DNA of 64,000 nucleotides from Amoebidium appalachense (taxonomy: Eukaryota > Ichthyosporea), in assembly GCA_963693365.1 (NCBI GenBank), contig CAVNZM010000004.1, positions 13,888,001 to 13,952,000 on the forward strand. The letters are read 5' to 3'. Shown here in pieces: positions 1 to 23,415 of this stretch. A model generated the notes under the pieces. The model was given only the letters and a program-made list of their open reading frames with translations. It had not been told where the DNA came from and did not search any database. Made by a program: the position numbers and the translations under genes. Position 1 is the first letter of the stretch. Each line of letters opens with the position of its first letter.

Positions 1-262
<262 letters not shown>

Positions 263-591
263 AAAAAAAGAAGGTGACACGCTGGCATGCTCAGGTCTTG
301 TACAGAGAGATCGGAACACACATGCTGAACCGACACTGTTTCCTAACACAGGCACCAGTAAGCGCACTAAACACAAACACAAACACACAAACACGTACAT
401 GTGTGCAGACATGAAACAAAAAACTGGAAAGCTTTGACCTCACATCTGGGCCAGCGCAGAACATGCTATGTGCGTAGCCACATGCACAAAAGAAAATCCG
501 TGGCACCCGGTTGAACCCCGCGATGTACACACACACACACACACACACACTGTACAGACACACACACACACACATGTACACACGCACACAT

Positions 592-647
<56 letters not shown>

Positions 648-2295
648 GTGGCACAGACACACTCGCGCAAACCACACCCATACATGCCTACCTTCACACA
701 CGCGAACAGTGTGTCTATGATACATGTACGCAGCCAATGAGTTCATTGTAATGCACAGTGTCATGCACACACAAGCACGCACATGTCCCACACACTCAAC
801 CCAGGCTGAATGTGTACTAGCCTAGAAGATTGAAAGCCTTCAAAATGTGTGCAAGGGCGCTGATGGCACAGACCGACTTAGCGAAGGTCTGACCAATCGG
901 TGCCATTGTATTAGTATTAAACCACAAGAAAGTAGACGGAAGCACCCATTAGTGAGAGAGTACTAAAAATGTGCACACATGTACACTATACAACGCTGGT
1001 GCGTGAGCACAGGTGCACGCTTGTACACATGCACATGCATTCCACACAACGTGCCACATTCATGTACATGTGTTGGTGCACACACGTACGCATGTACAGA
1101 ACAACGCATAGACACGAAAAAGCCCAGTTCATAACAGAACGCGCACATGCACAGTGGAGACGGCTAAAACATGCACTGCCTTTTCGTTCTTCTCGTCTCT
1201 CCACATCTTTCACCACAATTGGGATATGAATTAATACCCACACGACAATGATTGGAAATATGGAATAATACACTTTTTCATGTGTACGTGCATGATTCGT
1301 GAACCCATACACATACCGATAAAAAATGCGGCTTGAGGGACAACTGGCAAAATCGGGAGAAATGGAAACGGGTGCTCAGGGAGAGACAGAACCAACACAC
1401 CAACATGACTCTATGTTGGCGACTTTAAGGGTTTATCGTCTTTGAGATTCGGCACCGAGGGCGGTAAAAACAGAATCAGAAGCTATATTTAGAATTCATG
1501 CTCCAGCACCAGGCTGGCATTGGGCCTTAAACGTGGCCATTACACTTTCGCAGATCAACTGTGCACTGGTGGTTGGAGTGTGCAAAAGGTATCTAGATTT
1601 ACAGAAAAATCTTTGTGTGTGTGTGTGCGTGCGTGTGTGTGTGTGTTGGGGGGGGGGGGGGGGAGCCACATTATTTAGCGTGTGAAAGCGAGGGTCTACA
1701 TGGACATACTGCAGGATAGACCTTAGTTCAATATTTAACATGTGGCAAGGCAAAAGCTTCTCGAGTGAAGAAAGGTGCAAGAGGTCGGATAAGATGTTTG
1801 TGTGTGTGTCCGTGTGTGTGGACTCTTATGTTCATTAAAATAGTCATGGGTAACCAAGAACAAGGACCGAAAATTCGCAAATAGTTGGGTCAGTGCTGTA
1901 CAGAACATTCTCCAAAGCTGAAATGGTTGCTGACTTGCCTTCTGAATGCCCCCGACACACAAGCAACACTATTAGCTATGTGCTGTAACGGTTTGGCGTA
2001 CGTGCTTGTCTGTGGGTGTGTCGTATACACGTATGAACAACAGACGGTGATCTATTAGCAACAAGACCCAACTACCTTGAGTCGCTTGAGGGACGGTACG
2101 TCGAAAAATTATTACTAAAGCGTATTAACAGAAACTACGAAAAATATCAAAAGCATCTCGTAAAAAAAAAAAAAAAAAAAAAGAGCGAAAAGATGAAATA
2201 AATACAAAAAAAGAGGCTGCGAAGCAAGTTCGCACCACACTTCACTATCAGTTCGCATTTTCCACCGCCATCCGAATCCACATCGCGCACCTGCC
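263..2295. other. non-coding stretch with CA/GT arrays
   Basis: No convincing gene seen. The stretch holds a CA array (about 525-645), a short GT array followed by a G run (1616-1664), a GT-rich patch near 1798-1820 and an A run at 2162-2181. Open frames here encode His-Thr or Cys-Val repeats and are repeat artefacts. The last few hundred bases before 2295 would hold the 3' UTR of the minus-strand cysteine-rich gene. Confidence 0.6.
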
Positions 2296-2955
2296 TTAGG
2301 ATTGGCAGCAGGTGCTTGATGTACACCCCTGTGAGCCCGACGACTTTGGCTTGCACCGTATAATACCTCCCTTGGGGTCCTTCTTGTAGCTTTTGCACTT
2401 CTTCACTGCCTCGTTGCACGGCACAAACGCTGGTGCAGGGGCACAGCAATACTTCTCCGTGCACGTAGACCCCCGTATGCAGCTCAGAATACCCGCCACC
2501 TCCGGGTCAGGGTTGTAGCCCCACGCGCAGTTGACCGCATCGTCACAGCTGGTGGAATCCCCGCCACTGATTGCCGCCACCTTCAAGTTTCCCCCAGCAC
2601 AGCAAAATTCGCTTGAACAGGAATCACTCATGTTGGCCCTTACCCGGCACTTTGTGGAGTCATTACCACCCCGGTAGCCATTAGGACAGTCGACGTTAGA
2701 CCAATTGCTGCTGCACGGCACGTAGGTGGGCATGGGCACGCAGCAGTAGTCGCTACGGCAGCTGTCGGCGGTTTTGTCGGCCCGAGGGCGGCACTTCAAG
2801 ACCCCCCCACTCTTCGTGTCCTGCTTGTACATGTACTCACAGGTAACGGCAGTGTCGCAGCTTACAGACGTGGCGGTAATGGCGCACATACCGCTTGCTG
2901 CAAGCAGCAGCTGTGCAATTATAGCGTAGATCGTTCTACTCATGACTGATAGCAT
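2296..2955 (-). CDS. small secreted protein with four six-cysteine repeats
   Basis: Intronless minus-strand ORF. The first ATG is at 2955 (about 219 residues) and a second lies at 2943; the frame extends to 3015 but without an ATG. The N-terminus (MLSVMSRTIYAII followed by a Leu/Ala-rich stretch ending near SGMCA) looks like a signal peptide. The mature part has four tandem modules of about 40-45 residues, each with the pattern C, C, C, C, CC ending DYCC, EFCC, KYCC and STCC. The protein ends in SSTCCQS directly after the last module. Two module starts share the form PxFVPC/PTYVPC. The regular cysteine spacing implies an extracellular, disulfide-bonded protein, possibly of a wall or coat. I do not recognise the family and assign no function. 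Four-fold cysteine periodicity makes a chance ORF very unlikely. Confidence 0.8.
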   Translation of the reverse strand: MLSVMSRTIYAIIAQLLLAASGMCAITATSVSCDTAVTCEYMYKQDTKSGGVLKCRPRADKTADSCRSDYCCVPMPTYVPCSSNWSNVDCPNGYRGGNDSTKCRVRANMSDSCSSEFCCAGGNLKVAAISGGDSTSCDDAVNCAWGYNPDPEVAGILSCIRGSTCTEKYCCAPAPAFVPCNEAVKKCKSYKKDPKGGIIRCKPKSSGSQGCTSSTCCQS

Positions 2956-5186
2956 TTTTATGTCGCAAAAAAGTCTGAAGTGCGAGGACAGCGACTTTGC
3001 AGGCGCTAAAGGCACTCCCCCTTATGTTTTGTGTGGCCGTGGGTGCCTCTCTCTCCGATGGGGTATACCTACGTGTGTCTGTGGCTGTCAGTGTGTTCCA
3101 GAGAGCTACGTTCTTAGTTGTTGAGTTTGGTTGTTCTACACTGTTGTTGCTATGTACCGTACATAGACTGGTTTATGGTCTGAATTAAAAAGAGGGCTAA
3201 GAACCCACACAGGAACGGGAAAGCTATGATGGATTTGACGAGACAAATTAAACATGTGAAGTCGACAAATGCAACCTTCAACACCCGGCCCCTTTGTTCG
3301 TGCCTCAAAATGCAAACTATAGTACTGATATAGCTCAGAGAGCATGTAAGACACCTATCAAGATAGCGAAAAACATGCACACGGAAACTATAGGCGGGCA
3401 AGTCCGACTGGCTGACTGGAAGAAATCCGCTGGATGTCCGTGGTCAAAACGTCATGATCATAGGGCGGCCAACCGCAGTGTTTTCGTAATCTGCCCTCCT
3501 CCACTCACACACGCTGATTGGATATCAATGTGCGTACATTGTTGTCGCTATACTCATAGGGGTGTTCATCTTGCAGGGACGCGGGGAATTTCGAGCATCC
3601 CAAAATATTTAATGGTAGAAATAGTCTCGTGAATCTGTGGTTATTGATTCTACGTGTAAATTTTTGTTTATGTATTTGCATAGAAGTATTATAAGGCATT
3701 TTATAACCTTTTAAAAAAAATCGGTAAAAATAGGCTTTTATCTTATTACTGGAGATCATTCGGAAGTTCGAGGCGGTGGAAATGAATTTCGAAAAATGAA
3801 CAATGCTGAAATATTTCAGAATGATAATGAGCCCCACATATTGGGGTAGGCACTGGAGATTTATGGAATTCCCTATACTATGCTGGAATGGATTCTTCGC
3901 AATCCCTTTCACCAATCAGCACCCGAATACAATAACCAAATTTGATGTATGTTGCCGAATATTCTTCCAGCAGCCAATCGCGAGTCTAGCTTTGCACTCG
4001 CCGGTTACCCTGACACATGGCACATGCACACATGAGCCAAAGTTGCCCAACGTTACCGAGGACTTGAAACAACAACTCATTGTGGGGATACTGCTCCTAG
4101 GAGGGTGACAGTGATACAGGCGCAAAACGATGTATGGGTTACGTGCAAATGTAAATTGGTCGGCACTATACTAAAATGCATACTAAAATGCCCTGCGTGT
4201 GCTTCCGACTTCACGGTGCACTGCGTGCCTCCTTGATATCGCGGTAGTGGCGGTACCGTACTGCACACGGGAGGACTCGATGCACGTGGCAGCGAAACTA
4301 TCAGATCAGGCAACCATCTGCAATGCCGTCATGATATGCACGCAATAAAGTTTGGCGCAATACCGCCGTGATAGTAGAATTTCCAATGCCTGGCCCACGT
4401 GAACTTCCCCTGTGAATAGTATTGTGTGCGGTCATACTCAAATCATATCCACGCCTACCTCCCTTCTCCCCATAGCAAATTTCGGATAAATGGGGAATTG
4501 TCTAACACGTACTGACGTGTTGCCGCACGTGCGACGTTTTACATCTACTCTCCTTTTAAGTATAAAAAAAAAAAAAAAAAAAAAAGAAAGGAGACACCGC
4601 CTCAGTAGGTGGTAGGGGAATTGTGTATCTTGCATGCGATAATAATATGCTGGCCCCCAGCCCCGACAATATGTAAACGGGCGAACTTGCAACATGTGCT
4701 GTCCCGGTGGGTGGGTGGGTGGGTGGGGGGGGGGGGGGGGGGGGGGGGGACTAATAGGAAGGGGAGAGGAGGAGGTGGTGGGTGGACCAAACATGGGGGG
4801 CCGGGGGGGGGGGGGGGAGGGGGGGGGGGGGGGGATGGGCATTATTGTCAATAATAATAATACTATCTGTGCCATGCATACTGGCTTTATATAATAGTTG
4901 GATCGGATGCGTCCACCTGCACGTGCCTCGAACCCTCCCTTCCCCCCTCCCCCTCCCCGTCTCGAGCTCCCCCCACCCCCACCCCCACCACATATACAAA
5001 CGTCACCGGCACCCCCTTTCCCCCGGTTGCCCCTGTTTGAATTAAGGAGGTGGAAACCATCCGTGTGGACCCCCCTCCCATCCCCCCACCGTGCACTGCA
5101 GCTACATGCATCACGTGACATTCCCACCACCCACTAATATCTTTTCTGGTGGTGGATTCCTCTCCTCCGCCTCAAACCCCCCTCCC

Positions 5187-5217
<31 letters not shown>

Positions 5218-5289
5218 AAAAAAAAAAGAAAGAAAAAAAAAAAAAAGGCTCCCCTCCCCCGCCCGCGGCCCTTCCCCAGCAGGGCAAAA
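2956..5289. other. AT-richer intergenic region, then poly(G)/poly(C) blocks
   Basis: 2956-4560 is moderately AT-rich unique-looking sequence and includes the presumed promoter of the minus-strand cysteine-rich gene. ORFs of 70-136 codons in it have no recognisable motifs. From 4560 to 5250 the sequence is an A run, G runs with scattered A/T (4718-4836), C-rich sequence and a poly(C)-poly(A) composite (5168-5246). I see no supportable gene. Confidence 0.55.
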
Positions 5290-5639
5290 CCACATCGATG
5301 TTCAGCAGAATCAACTAATTTTTTGTCAATGAATTATTCAGCGCTGATAATCATGAACAGGATTATTCTGCAAGACTAGAACTATTCTTGGTTTAAAATA
5401 TACAGAATAATTCTGCTTCGGGTAGCATTGTTCTGTGAGAGGGGGGGGGGGGGGGGGGGGGGGGGAGGGGGGAGGGGGGGGGGGGGGGGGGGGGGACGAT
5501 AACTCTGCTCGAAGTAAATTTCAGCATTATCAACTCGCTTTGAATTATTCAGCTGACAAGTATGAGCAAAATTATTCTGCAAGGCTAGAATTATTCTGAG
5601 TTTCGCAGAATAATTTTGCTTCGAGTAGCACTGTTCTAT

Positions 5640-5640
<1 letters not shown>
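5290..5640. repeat. two diverged AT-rich repeat units, each ending in poly(G)
   Basis: Two related units of about 140-150 bases (about 5290-5437 and 5500-5640) share phrases such as gattattctgcaag, cagaataattctgcttcg and gtagcattgttct. Both run directly into a long poly(G) tract (5441-5495 and 5641-5674). A third, more diverged unit lies at about 7300-7505, on the far side of the reverse-transcriptase remnant. Confidence 0.75.
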
Positions 5641-5675
<35 letters not shown>

Positions 5676-5689
5676 AGGGTGTTATGATA

Positions 5690-6940
5690 GAATAGCCTGC
5701 AAAGATTGTTCGATGTAGTGTCAGAGTGGTGCAAGGCAAACCTTATGATCCTAACATAGACAAATGTGGTGTTCTTGTACCTGATATAGCTAACAATTTA
5801 CACACATTTACATTATCATCTAAACCTGTACCTATAGTTCCAGAATACAAATATCTTGGTGTTCCGGTTAATCCTGCTGGTGTTATGTTTTCCCATATGG
5901 TCGAAAAGAGGGTAGAATTGGCTCGTAAGCGGTTAGCTTTCTTCTCGGCTAATATCTTTAAAGACACACCCCTCCATCCTTCTATTAGACTTACATTTAT
6001 TCGCACCTTTGTCTTCCCGGCATGTGAATATGGTTTACCCCTTCTCGCCGCTTGGATCAAATAAGAGAGAACTAGAGCGCTTAAACCCTTGGCAAATTTC
6101 CTTAAAGCAGAAGTTGCCTCCTTCCTATCTAACAACTGTTGTAAACCTGGGCCTGTAGCGCTCTCGATATATGGTCTGGTCCCAATAGCTGCTAGAGTAT
6201 CCTATCTCGCGCTGAAATTCAATAAGCACATAAGCCGCTTAACGAAATATTTGCCCTCCCACCCTCTCTTCTCTATCCGACCTGTCCCCTCCTCACCTCT
6301 CCCCTCTTTCCTTCCCTCTCTCTCCCCTTCTCCCCTGGGCACAAATACAGATAAACCCCGCAAAAGTGTGTGTGTGACTTTGGACTGCCACTTACTTATT
6401 AAACATGTACACAATCACAAGATAATCACGCAATATAACAAATGGAAAAAGATATCACACGACACTAGACCCGATGAAAGCAGACACCTTGAAAAACTAA
6501 GCCTTATGTCTCGTTTTATATATACTGACCGCCTCAACCATATTGCCAAATATGGCACTCGCAAATGTATAACACCTAAATACATATTACCTTCCTGTAG
6601 AACTGGTCCTTCTCTAGCTGATGGTATTATTGATCAATTACCACGCTTTTACTGTACACGTGACTATACAGTGAAGATCTAACAAGTATAAGGTGGCATC
6701 GTTTGCATGCCCAAACAACACACACACACACCAGTTTAAACGGTCATGTATCGCCAAATGTAGTTTGATAGACCACATAATACCGCAACACACACACGTC
6801 ACATTCACAACAGACACCCAGAAAGATAGCCTACCTGTAAATCACAACATCCTTGATTTTATACTAAACACGCGTAACTACGACCTGTTTATTAGATGTA
6901 TTGATTGGCTTGAGAAACACATCACTACAAAATTCTTGCG

Positions 6941-6960
<20 letters not shown>
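5690..6960 (+). pseudogene. decayed reverse transcriptase, non-LTR (LINE-like) C-terminal part
   Basis: Plus-strand fragments of a retrotransposon polymerase. They begin after a poly(G) tract with a frame reading DVVSEWCKAN, shift frame near 5745-5760, and continue NIDKCGVLV, then EYKYLGVPVNPAG, the motif that follows the RT catalytic region in LINE polymerases. An in-frame stop lies at 6062-6064, after which the same frame continues with KPLANFLKAE and YGLVPIAARVSYLALKFN. Another frame change near 6680 leads to KVASFACPNN and a Cys/His-containing tail before a CA array. The catalytic YxDD region is absent, so the 5' part is lost. With two frame changes and a stop the copy is dead. LINE class is inferred from the region following YLGV; an LTR element is less likely. 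Confidence 0.75.
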
Positions 6961-6993
<33 letters not shown>

Positions 6994-7021
6994 CCAGCTG
7001 ATACCGAGTGTCCCAGGGGAG

Positions 7022-7055
<34 letters not shown>
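6943..7055. repeat. (CA)n array followed by poly(C)
   Basis: CA dinucleotides to about 6992, a short unique spacer, then 34 consecutive C residues (7022-7055). They truncate the RT remnant on its right. Confidence 0.95.
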
Positions 7056-7056
<1 letters not shown>

Positions 7057-7157
7057 CGGAACACCGTATCACTGAGGTACTGCCAATCCCGATCTATGCT
7101 GAGAGACTATCTGTGATCCTATTGGACGATGTATTCGCGGACTGGCATCCACGCGGG

Positions 7158-7165
7158 TATATAAA
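7158..7165 (+). promoter_or_regulatory. TATA box without an assigned gene
   Basis: TATATAAA with an inverted CCAAT (ATTGG) about 37 bases upstream, an arrangement like the one before the EGF-array gene at 24.56 kb. No convincing coding exon follows within 2 kb. It may belong to the decayed element or be fortuitous. Confidence 0.3.
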
Positions 7166-7299
7166 GCAGCCGGACCATCCTCAGATGGTACCGGAGGATC
7201 CGAGATCTCAAACCACTTCCTGCGTACCTTTCTACTCTCGATCCGCAGTCTCTTACAGAGGTCACAGGACCGAATCCTGCCTCTGCTCCACATTCATTC

Positions 7300-7505
7300 T
7301 GATAAAGGGGGGAACAATTCTGCTCGAAGCAAATAATTTGTGTTGCCGTTAGCAGAAGTGTTCTACTTATAAGCTGCTCAGAGCCTCTGAATAATTTTGC
7401 TTTGCTGAGTAATTCTGCTACGCAGAAAAGTTCTGCTTTCTGCAGAAGACTTCTGATTTTTACAGAATAATTCCGGCGAGTCGGAGCAAGTTGATTCTGC
7501 TGAAT
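7300..7505. repeat. third copy of the AT-rich TTCTGC repeat
   Basis: Contains ttctgctcgaagcaaat, matching ctctgctcgaagtaaat at 5503, followed by many imperfect AGAATAATTCTGC-like palindromic phrases. It ends at a poly(C) tract, the complement of the poly(G) ending the first two units. Confidence 0.6.
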
Positions 7506-7654
7506 CGAATGTGGTTGCTCCCCCCCCCCCCCCCCCCCACCCCCCCCCCCCACCCTTCCTCCTCGCCATACCGCGGGAGTGGAACACCCCTCCCACACAC
7601 CCGCCACACACACTCGTAGCCAGCTGTTCGAGGAGCTTCGGTGCACGTGGTGAT

Positions 7655-7705
<51 letters not shown>

Positions 7706-8119
7706 CCCCCCTCCCCTCCAACCACCGCCATCACCACCACTGCCGGCTCGAGGCTCCTACGCACCATAACACTTTTTCACGTGCCTCCCACCCAGCCAGC
7801 TTCCAATATCAATTATTTCTTTCCAAACTGAATATCATTGAATCGTCAAATCCCTGCTTGCCGTACTGAAAGCGTTCCCCTCCCCTCCCCCTCCCCCCCC
7901 CCCCCCCGGGGCCCAACAAACCCCCCCGCCCCCGGCCCCCTCCCCATCCCTTGCACGCTTCAGGTGTCCGCACCGGTCATGTGTGCGCATCATGTGTGTG
8001 ACACGTTGCCCTTCTGAGATCGTGGTGTGTGTCATGATGTGTGTGTGTGTGTGTGTGCGCGCGCGTGCGCGTGGGCGCCCGTGTGCGCATGTACGTGTTG
8101 TGTATACGTATGCCTGCGT

Positions 8120-8150
<31 letters not shown>

Positions 8151-8690
8151 GGGGGGTAGGTGGGTGGGTGGGTTAGTGTCAGTTAGTGCGTGTGTCAGTA
8201 TACGAATACATGTGTTGTGTGTGATGTGTATGTGCCGGGTGTGTGGGTGTGCGTATACGTATGCACACTACACGCACATGCACGCATGGCGTATCCAGCT
8301 GAGGGACTGCCAGGCCGGTCTGTGATTGAAGTGTGCGGCACACGTGGACACTCAGCAAAAAAACGACGTAATTTAAGCACAGGGGCATATACCCCGTTTA
8401 TTGTGGTAAACCGCGGAGACAGGGAAGAGAGACTCAAGGGGCTGTGCATGTATTGGACTAGATTATAATGTAGCTGTGCAAGGCTGCCAGCCTACATGCC
8501 CACTGACCGGCAGTGAGAAAAGAGTCAAACACTTCTGCATGCATGATGCGTCCATCACGCACATCATCTGTCATGTGCTGCTACATGTATGACTGATAAT
8601 GCATGCAGTGCTGATGGATTTTCCTCTGAACTCTTCATTCATCCCTGTCGTGTGTGCCCCCCCCCCCCCCCCCCCCCCCCGCTCGCCCTC

Positions 8691-8763
<73 letters not shown>

Positions 8764-9264
8764 AGGGAAAAGTTGGGGGGGGGGGGGGGGGGGGGGGGGG
8801 GTTTGAATGCGTCAAAAAGTACGAAGTACACAAGAACAAACGGATAACACGATGCAGAATGCAAGCCATACATAAAGAGTATGCATAATAAGCAGAGCCC
8901 ATCCTCAGGGGGGGCCCACGTCATCCACAGTACCCGAGTTTCGACCTATTCCCCTCGTTAACGAAACCCAACTCAGATACTGTTTCACTGGGGGGAAGAG
9001 GAGGGGAAGTAGTAGTAGCAGAAGAAAAAGAGAAAAGAAGACGACGAAGGGGAATTCGAAGAATGGAAGAACAGTCTCAATGAAAAAGCCCGGTTGTATC
9101 AACATCGCGTACTATATCAACCCAAATACCGTCCTATTACATGTACGAGACAAAAATTCAATCATGCGTAATTGAGAAACACAACATACATACATACATT
9201 CATCTACAGCAATACTCAATTCAACCTAACAGCCCACCACGTGTGATCACATGGGTGTCTACAT
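7506..9264. other. low-complexity intergenic region downstream of APE2
   Basis: Poly(C) blocks at 7519-7551 and 7657-7710, a poly(G) tract near 8134, and a poly(C)-CA-poly(A)-poly(G) composite at 8657-8802. A short GT/GC-rich tract lies at 8040-8130. A dispersed repeat sits at 8801-8935. 8936-9264 is ordinary sequence and probably includes the APE2 3' UTR. I see no supportable gene. Confidence 0.6.
8801..8935. repeat. dispersed repeat, copy 1
   Basis: Begins tttgaatgcgtcaaaaagtac after a poly(G) tract and ends with cagagcccatcctcag plus a G-rich stretch. A second, diverged copy occurs at about 14580-14735 in the same orientation, also directly after poly(G). Confidence 0.65.
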
Positions 9265-16329
<7,065 letters not shown>

Positions 16330-16767
16330 GGTGCCCTTGCTTGGGGAGGGCTGCCCCGGTCAAGCAAGTACCAGCACTGGGAATAGACTACTGGGTCAGG
16401 CCATACATCCCAAATTAGAGGGTGTAACGTAACGCTCGGGACTCTCAGCGGTTTCGTGAACATCGTTTTTTTGGAGCGTGAGAGAAAGCAAGATCTTGTT
16501 CGTGGACCTATCCGTGGACCTATTTGAATAGATCTATGCGTAGATTCACTGAGTCCACACTGCAGTCCACACCAAGGCCTTGGTCCACACCCGGAGTGCA
16601 AGAGGTGCAAGCACATAAGCTGATAAGCTCTGAGTTCGTTTGATTAAGGCTGTTGCTCCGAGTGCCAGGGCAAAGCCATTTTTCTTGCTAGACTGATATA
16701 TTTGGGTGGCCAGGTTGCACGTTACTAGGGCAGCACCCACACGCGGCCTACCCTCTACCGTGGCGCC
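16330..16767. promoter_or_regulatory. shared promoter region of APE2 (minus) and coiled-coil gene (plus)
   Basis: 438 bases separate the two divergent start codons. The stretch is unique sequence without long homopolymers, unlike its surroundings. It contains a TATA-like tgatatatttgg near 16691 (plus sense) and a short direct repeat cgtggacctat (about 16500 and 16512). Bidirectional use is inferred from geometry alone. Confidence 0.55.
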
Positions 16768-21243
<4,476 letters not shown>

Positions 21244-22655
21244 CAACGGGGCTATTTTATTTTTATTTTATTTATTTTGTTTTATAAAATTTATTATACT
21301 TTATTTATTATTATTATTGTGATTAATTATATTTTTATTTTTCTTTTTTTTTTGGGGGGGGGGGGGGGGGGGAGGGGGGGGAGGGGGGGGGGGTAATGAA
21401 TGGTGTTATGCTTTTCGAATGTTGATGTTGACGAATGGATGTTCGAGAGTGTAGTTGGACATTAGCCTAGATGAAAGGCACGAAAAGCTCATTAATTAAG
21501 CCGCATAGGCATGTTAGTTTTTACTTGACAATATGCCAACACTTGGTACATAATGAACATGGTGAATCCAGCTGATATTTATGGTGTTGAACGTACGTGC
21601 ACCAAGACATTTGTGCTAACTTTAGAATAAAAGTCTCTACCGAACTCCTATTGATAATAAACTGCTCATCTACTTTTTTGATATGCCATCACTGAAAAAA
21701 ATGATAAACACATTCTCTCTTGCATGTGTATGCAGAAATTATATCCCATAACTCTGTATGTGTTTGGAGCTTGTATGTATTTAGCGCTGATGGTGTGCAT
21801 GATGCATGCATGTTCTAATGTGTAAACACACATGCCTAATCCACAAATGCCGTTATGGTTTTCCGGTTACAGGTGTCACGTTTATTAAAAATTGTATAGG
21901 CCCGGTTAAAACTTATGCATGCTTATTCAACGTGCATGCGAGAAGGTTTTTGTGTGTGTGTGTGTCGTGATAGGGACTCTTGAGTTTAAGAATTGTAGGC
22001 TGGAGGGGGGAATGGCGGGACGTCCTCATGATTGGTCCCAACCTCAGCCCGCCTCCCCCTCCCTCCCGGATAGAAAGGGGGGGAGGGGGGGGGGGGGAGG
22101 AGGGGGGGGGGGGAGGGGAGGGGGGGGGGGGGGGGGGCACCTTGCTCGCGGGCCTGGGGCCCTCCCCACTCCCTTCTCCCCCCCTCCCCCCTCCCTCCCC
22201 CCTTTACCCTTTCCCCGAGGAAACCACAGGGATGTGTGTACACCCTCATCCTCCTTCCCCCCCCACCCCCCCACCCCCCTGCACGTGCACGCGATCTGGT
22301 CAAACATCTCTCTCCCCCTTGACCTCGCCCACCAACCTGTTACAGTATTCGTTACTGTCAGCTATTATGATTCTGATATATTGGGGCCCCGATGTTATCG
22401 TCTTCACCGTGCAGTGTTCGTGTACATGTGTGACACGTGCACTGTGTTTGTGCGAGGGGGAAATGTATGTTTGTGCGGTGTGGGAACCGGTGTGTATATC
22501 TCCATGTGAATGTGCAGGTACGCATCCTGGTTTGTGCACCTCCTGTGCGTGTGTGGTACATGTGTGAGAATGTGCTATTGCGTACGAAATACTACACGGT
22601 GTGAAAGCCGATGCATGGTGTGAGTGTGTGCTGTGGGGAGACTGGAGACGTGCCC

Positions 22656-22686
<31 letters not shown>

Positions 22687-22808
22687 TTCATTGTAACAAA
22701 AAAAAAGGAAAAGGTAACTACTAGCCCCCCCGCCCCCCCCCCTCCCCCCCCCCCCCCCCCCCCCCTCCCCCCTCCCCCCCAAATAAAAAAAAAAGGTACT
22801 ACTGCCCC

Positions 22809-22845
<37 letters not shown>

Positions 22846-22934
22846 ACCCCCTCCCCCCGTTTCAAAATTGATCAAGCTTACCTTATAGTCGCATGCCACC
22901 ACATTGTTATTAGACATTATAAAATGTGTGTGCC

Positions 22935-23002
<68 letters not shown>

Positions 23003-23337
23003 GTGTGTGTGACAGTGTGTGTGTGTGTGTGCACGTGCATGTGTCTGTCTGTACTGAACGTTATTTTCTGTGTGGTGTTCATAAACCTCAGGACAGTCTG
23101 TAAACTAAGCGGTACACAGGTGTTTTATGATGGTACCCACTCAAAGCCCAAGGTGGCGGCGAAGTATTAGAAATTTTGAAGCTTGCATTTTCGAAGGAAA
23201 AAAAGGGGGGGAAGGGGGGGGGGGGGGGGGGGGAGGGGGGGAGCCGGGGGAGGGTGCACGGGGAAGGGGGGGGGGGGGGGGGGGGGGGGGGAGGGGATAT
23301 TACTTTGGTGGCGCTTTTTATCAATGATATATTTTTA

Positions 23338-23415
<78 letters not shown>

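Noticed and set aside
3294-3915. ORFs of 112 and 136 codons on opposite strands
   Set aside because: AT-rich chance frames. No motif, signal peptide or repeat, and they overlap each other.
4438-5379. Several Pro-rich and Gly-rich ORFs
   Set aside because: They are produced by poly(C)/poly(G) runs, overlap in all frames and contain no domain or splice evidence.
7186-7293. tRNA-like segment (ggtcacaggaccgaatcctg near an end resembling CCA)
   Set aside because: The T-loop lacks the TTC consensus, the 5' acceptor strand does not pair with the 3' end and no A/B-box pair fits.
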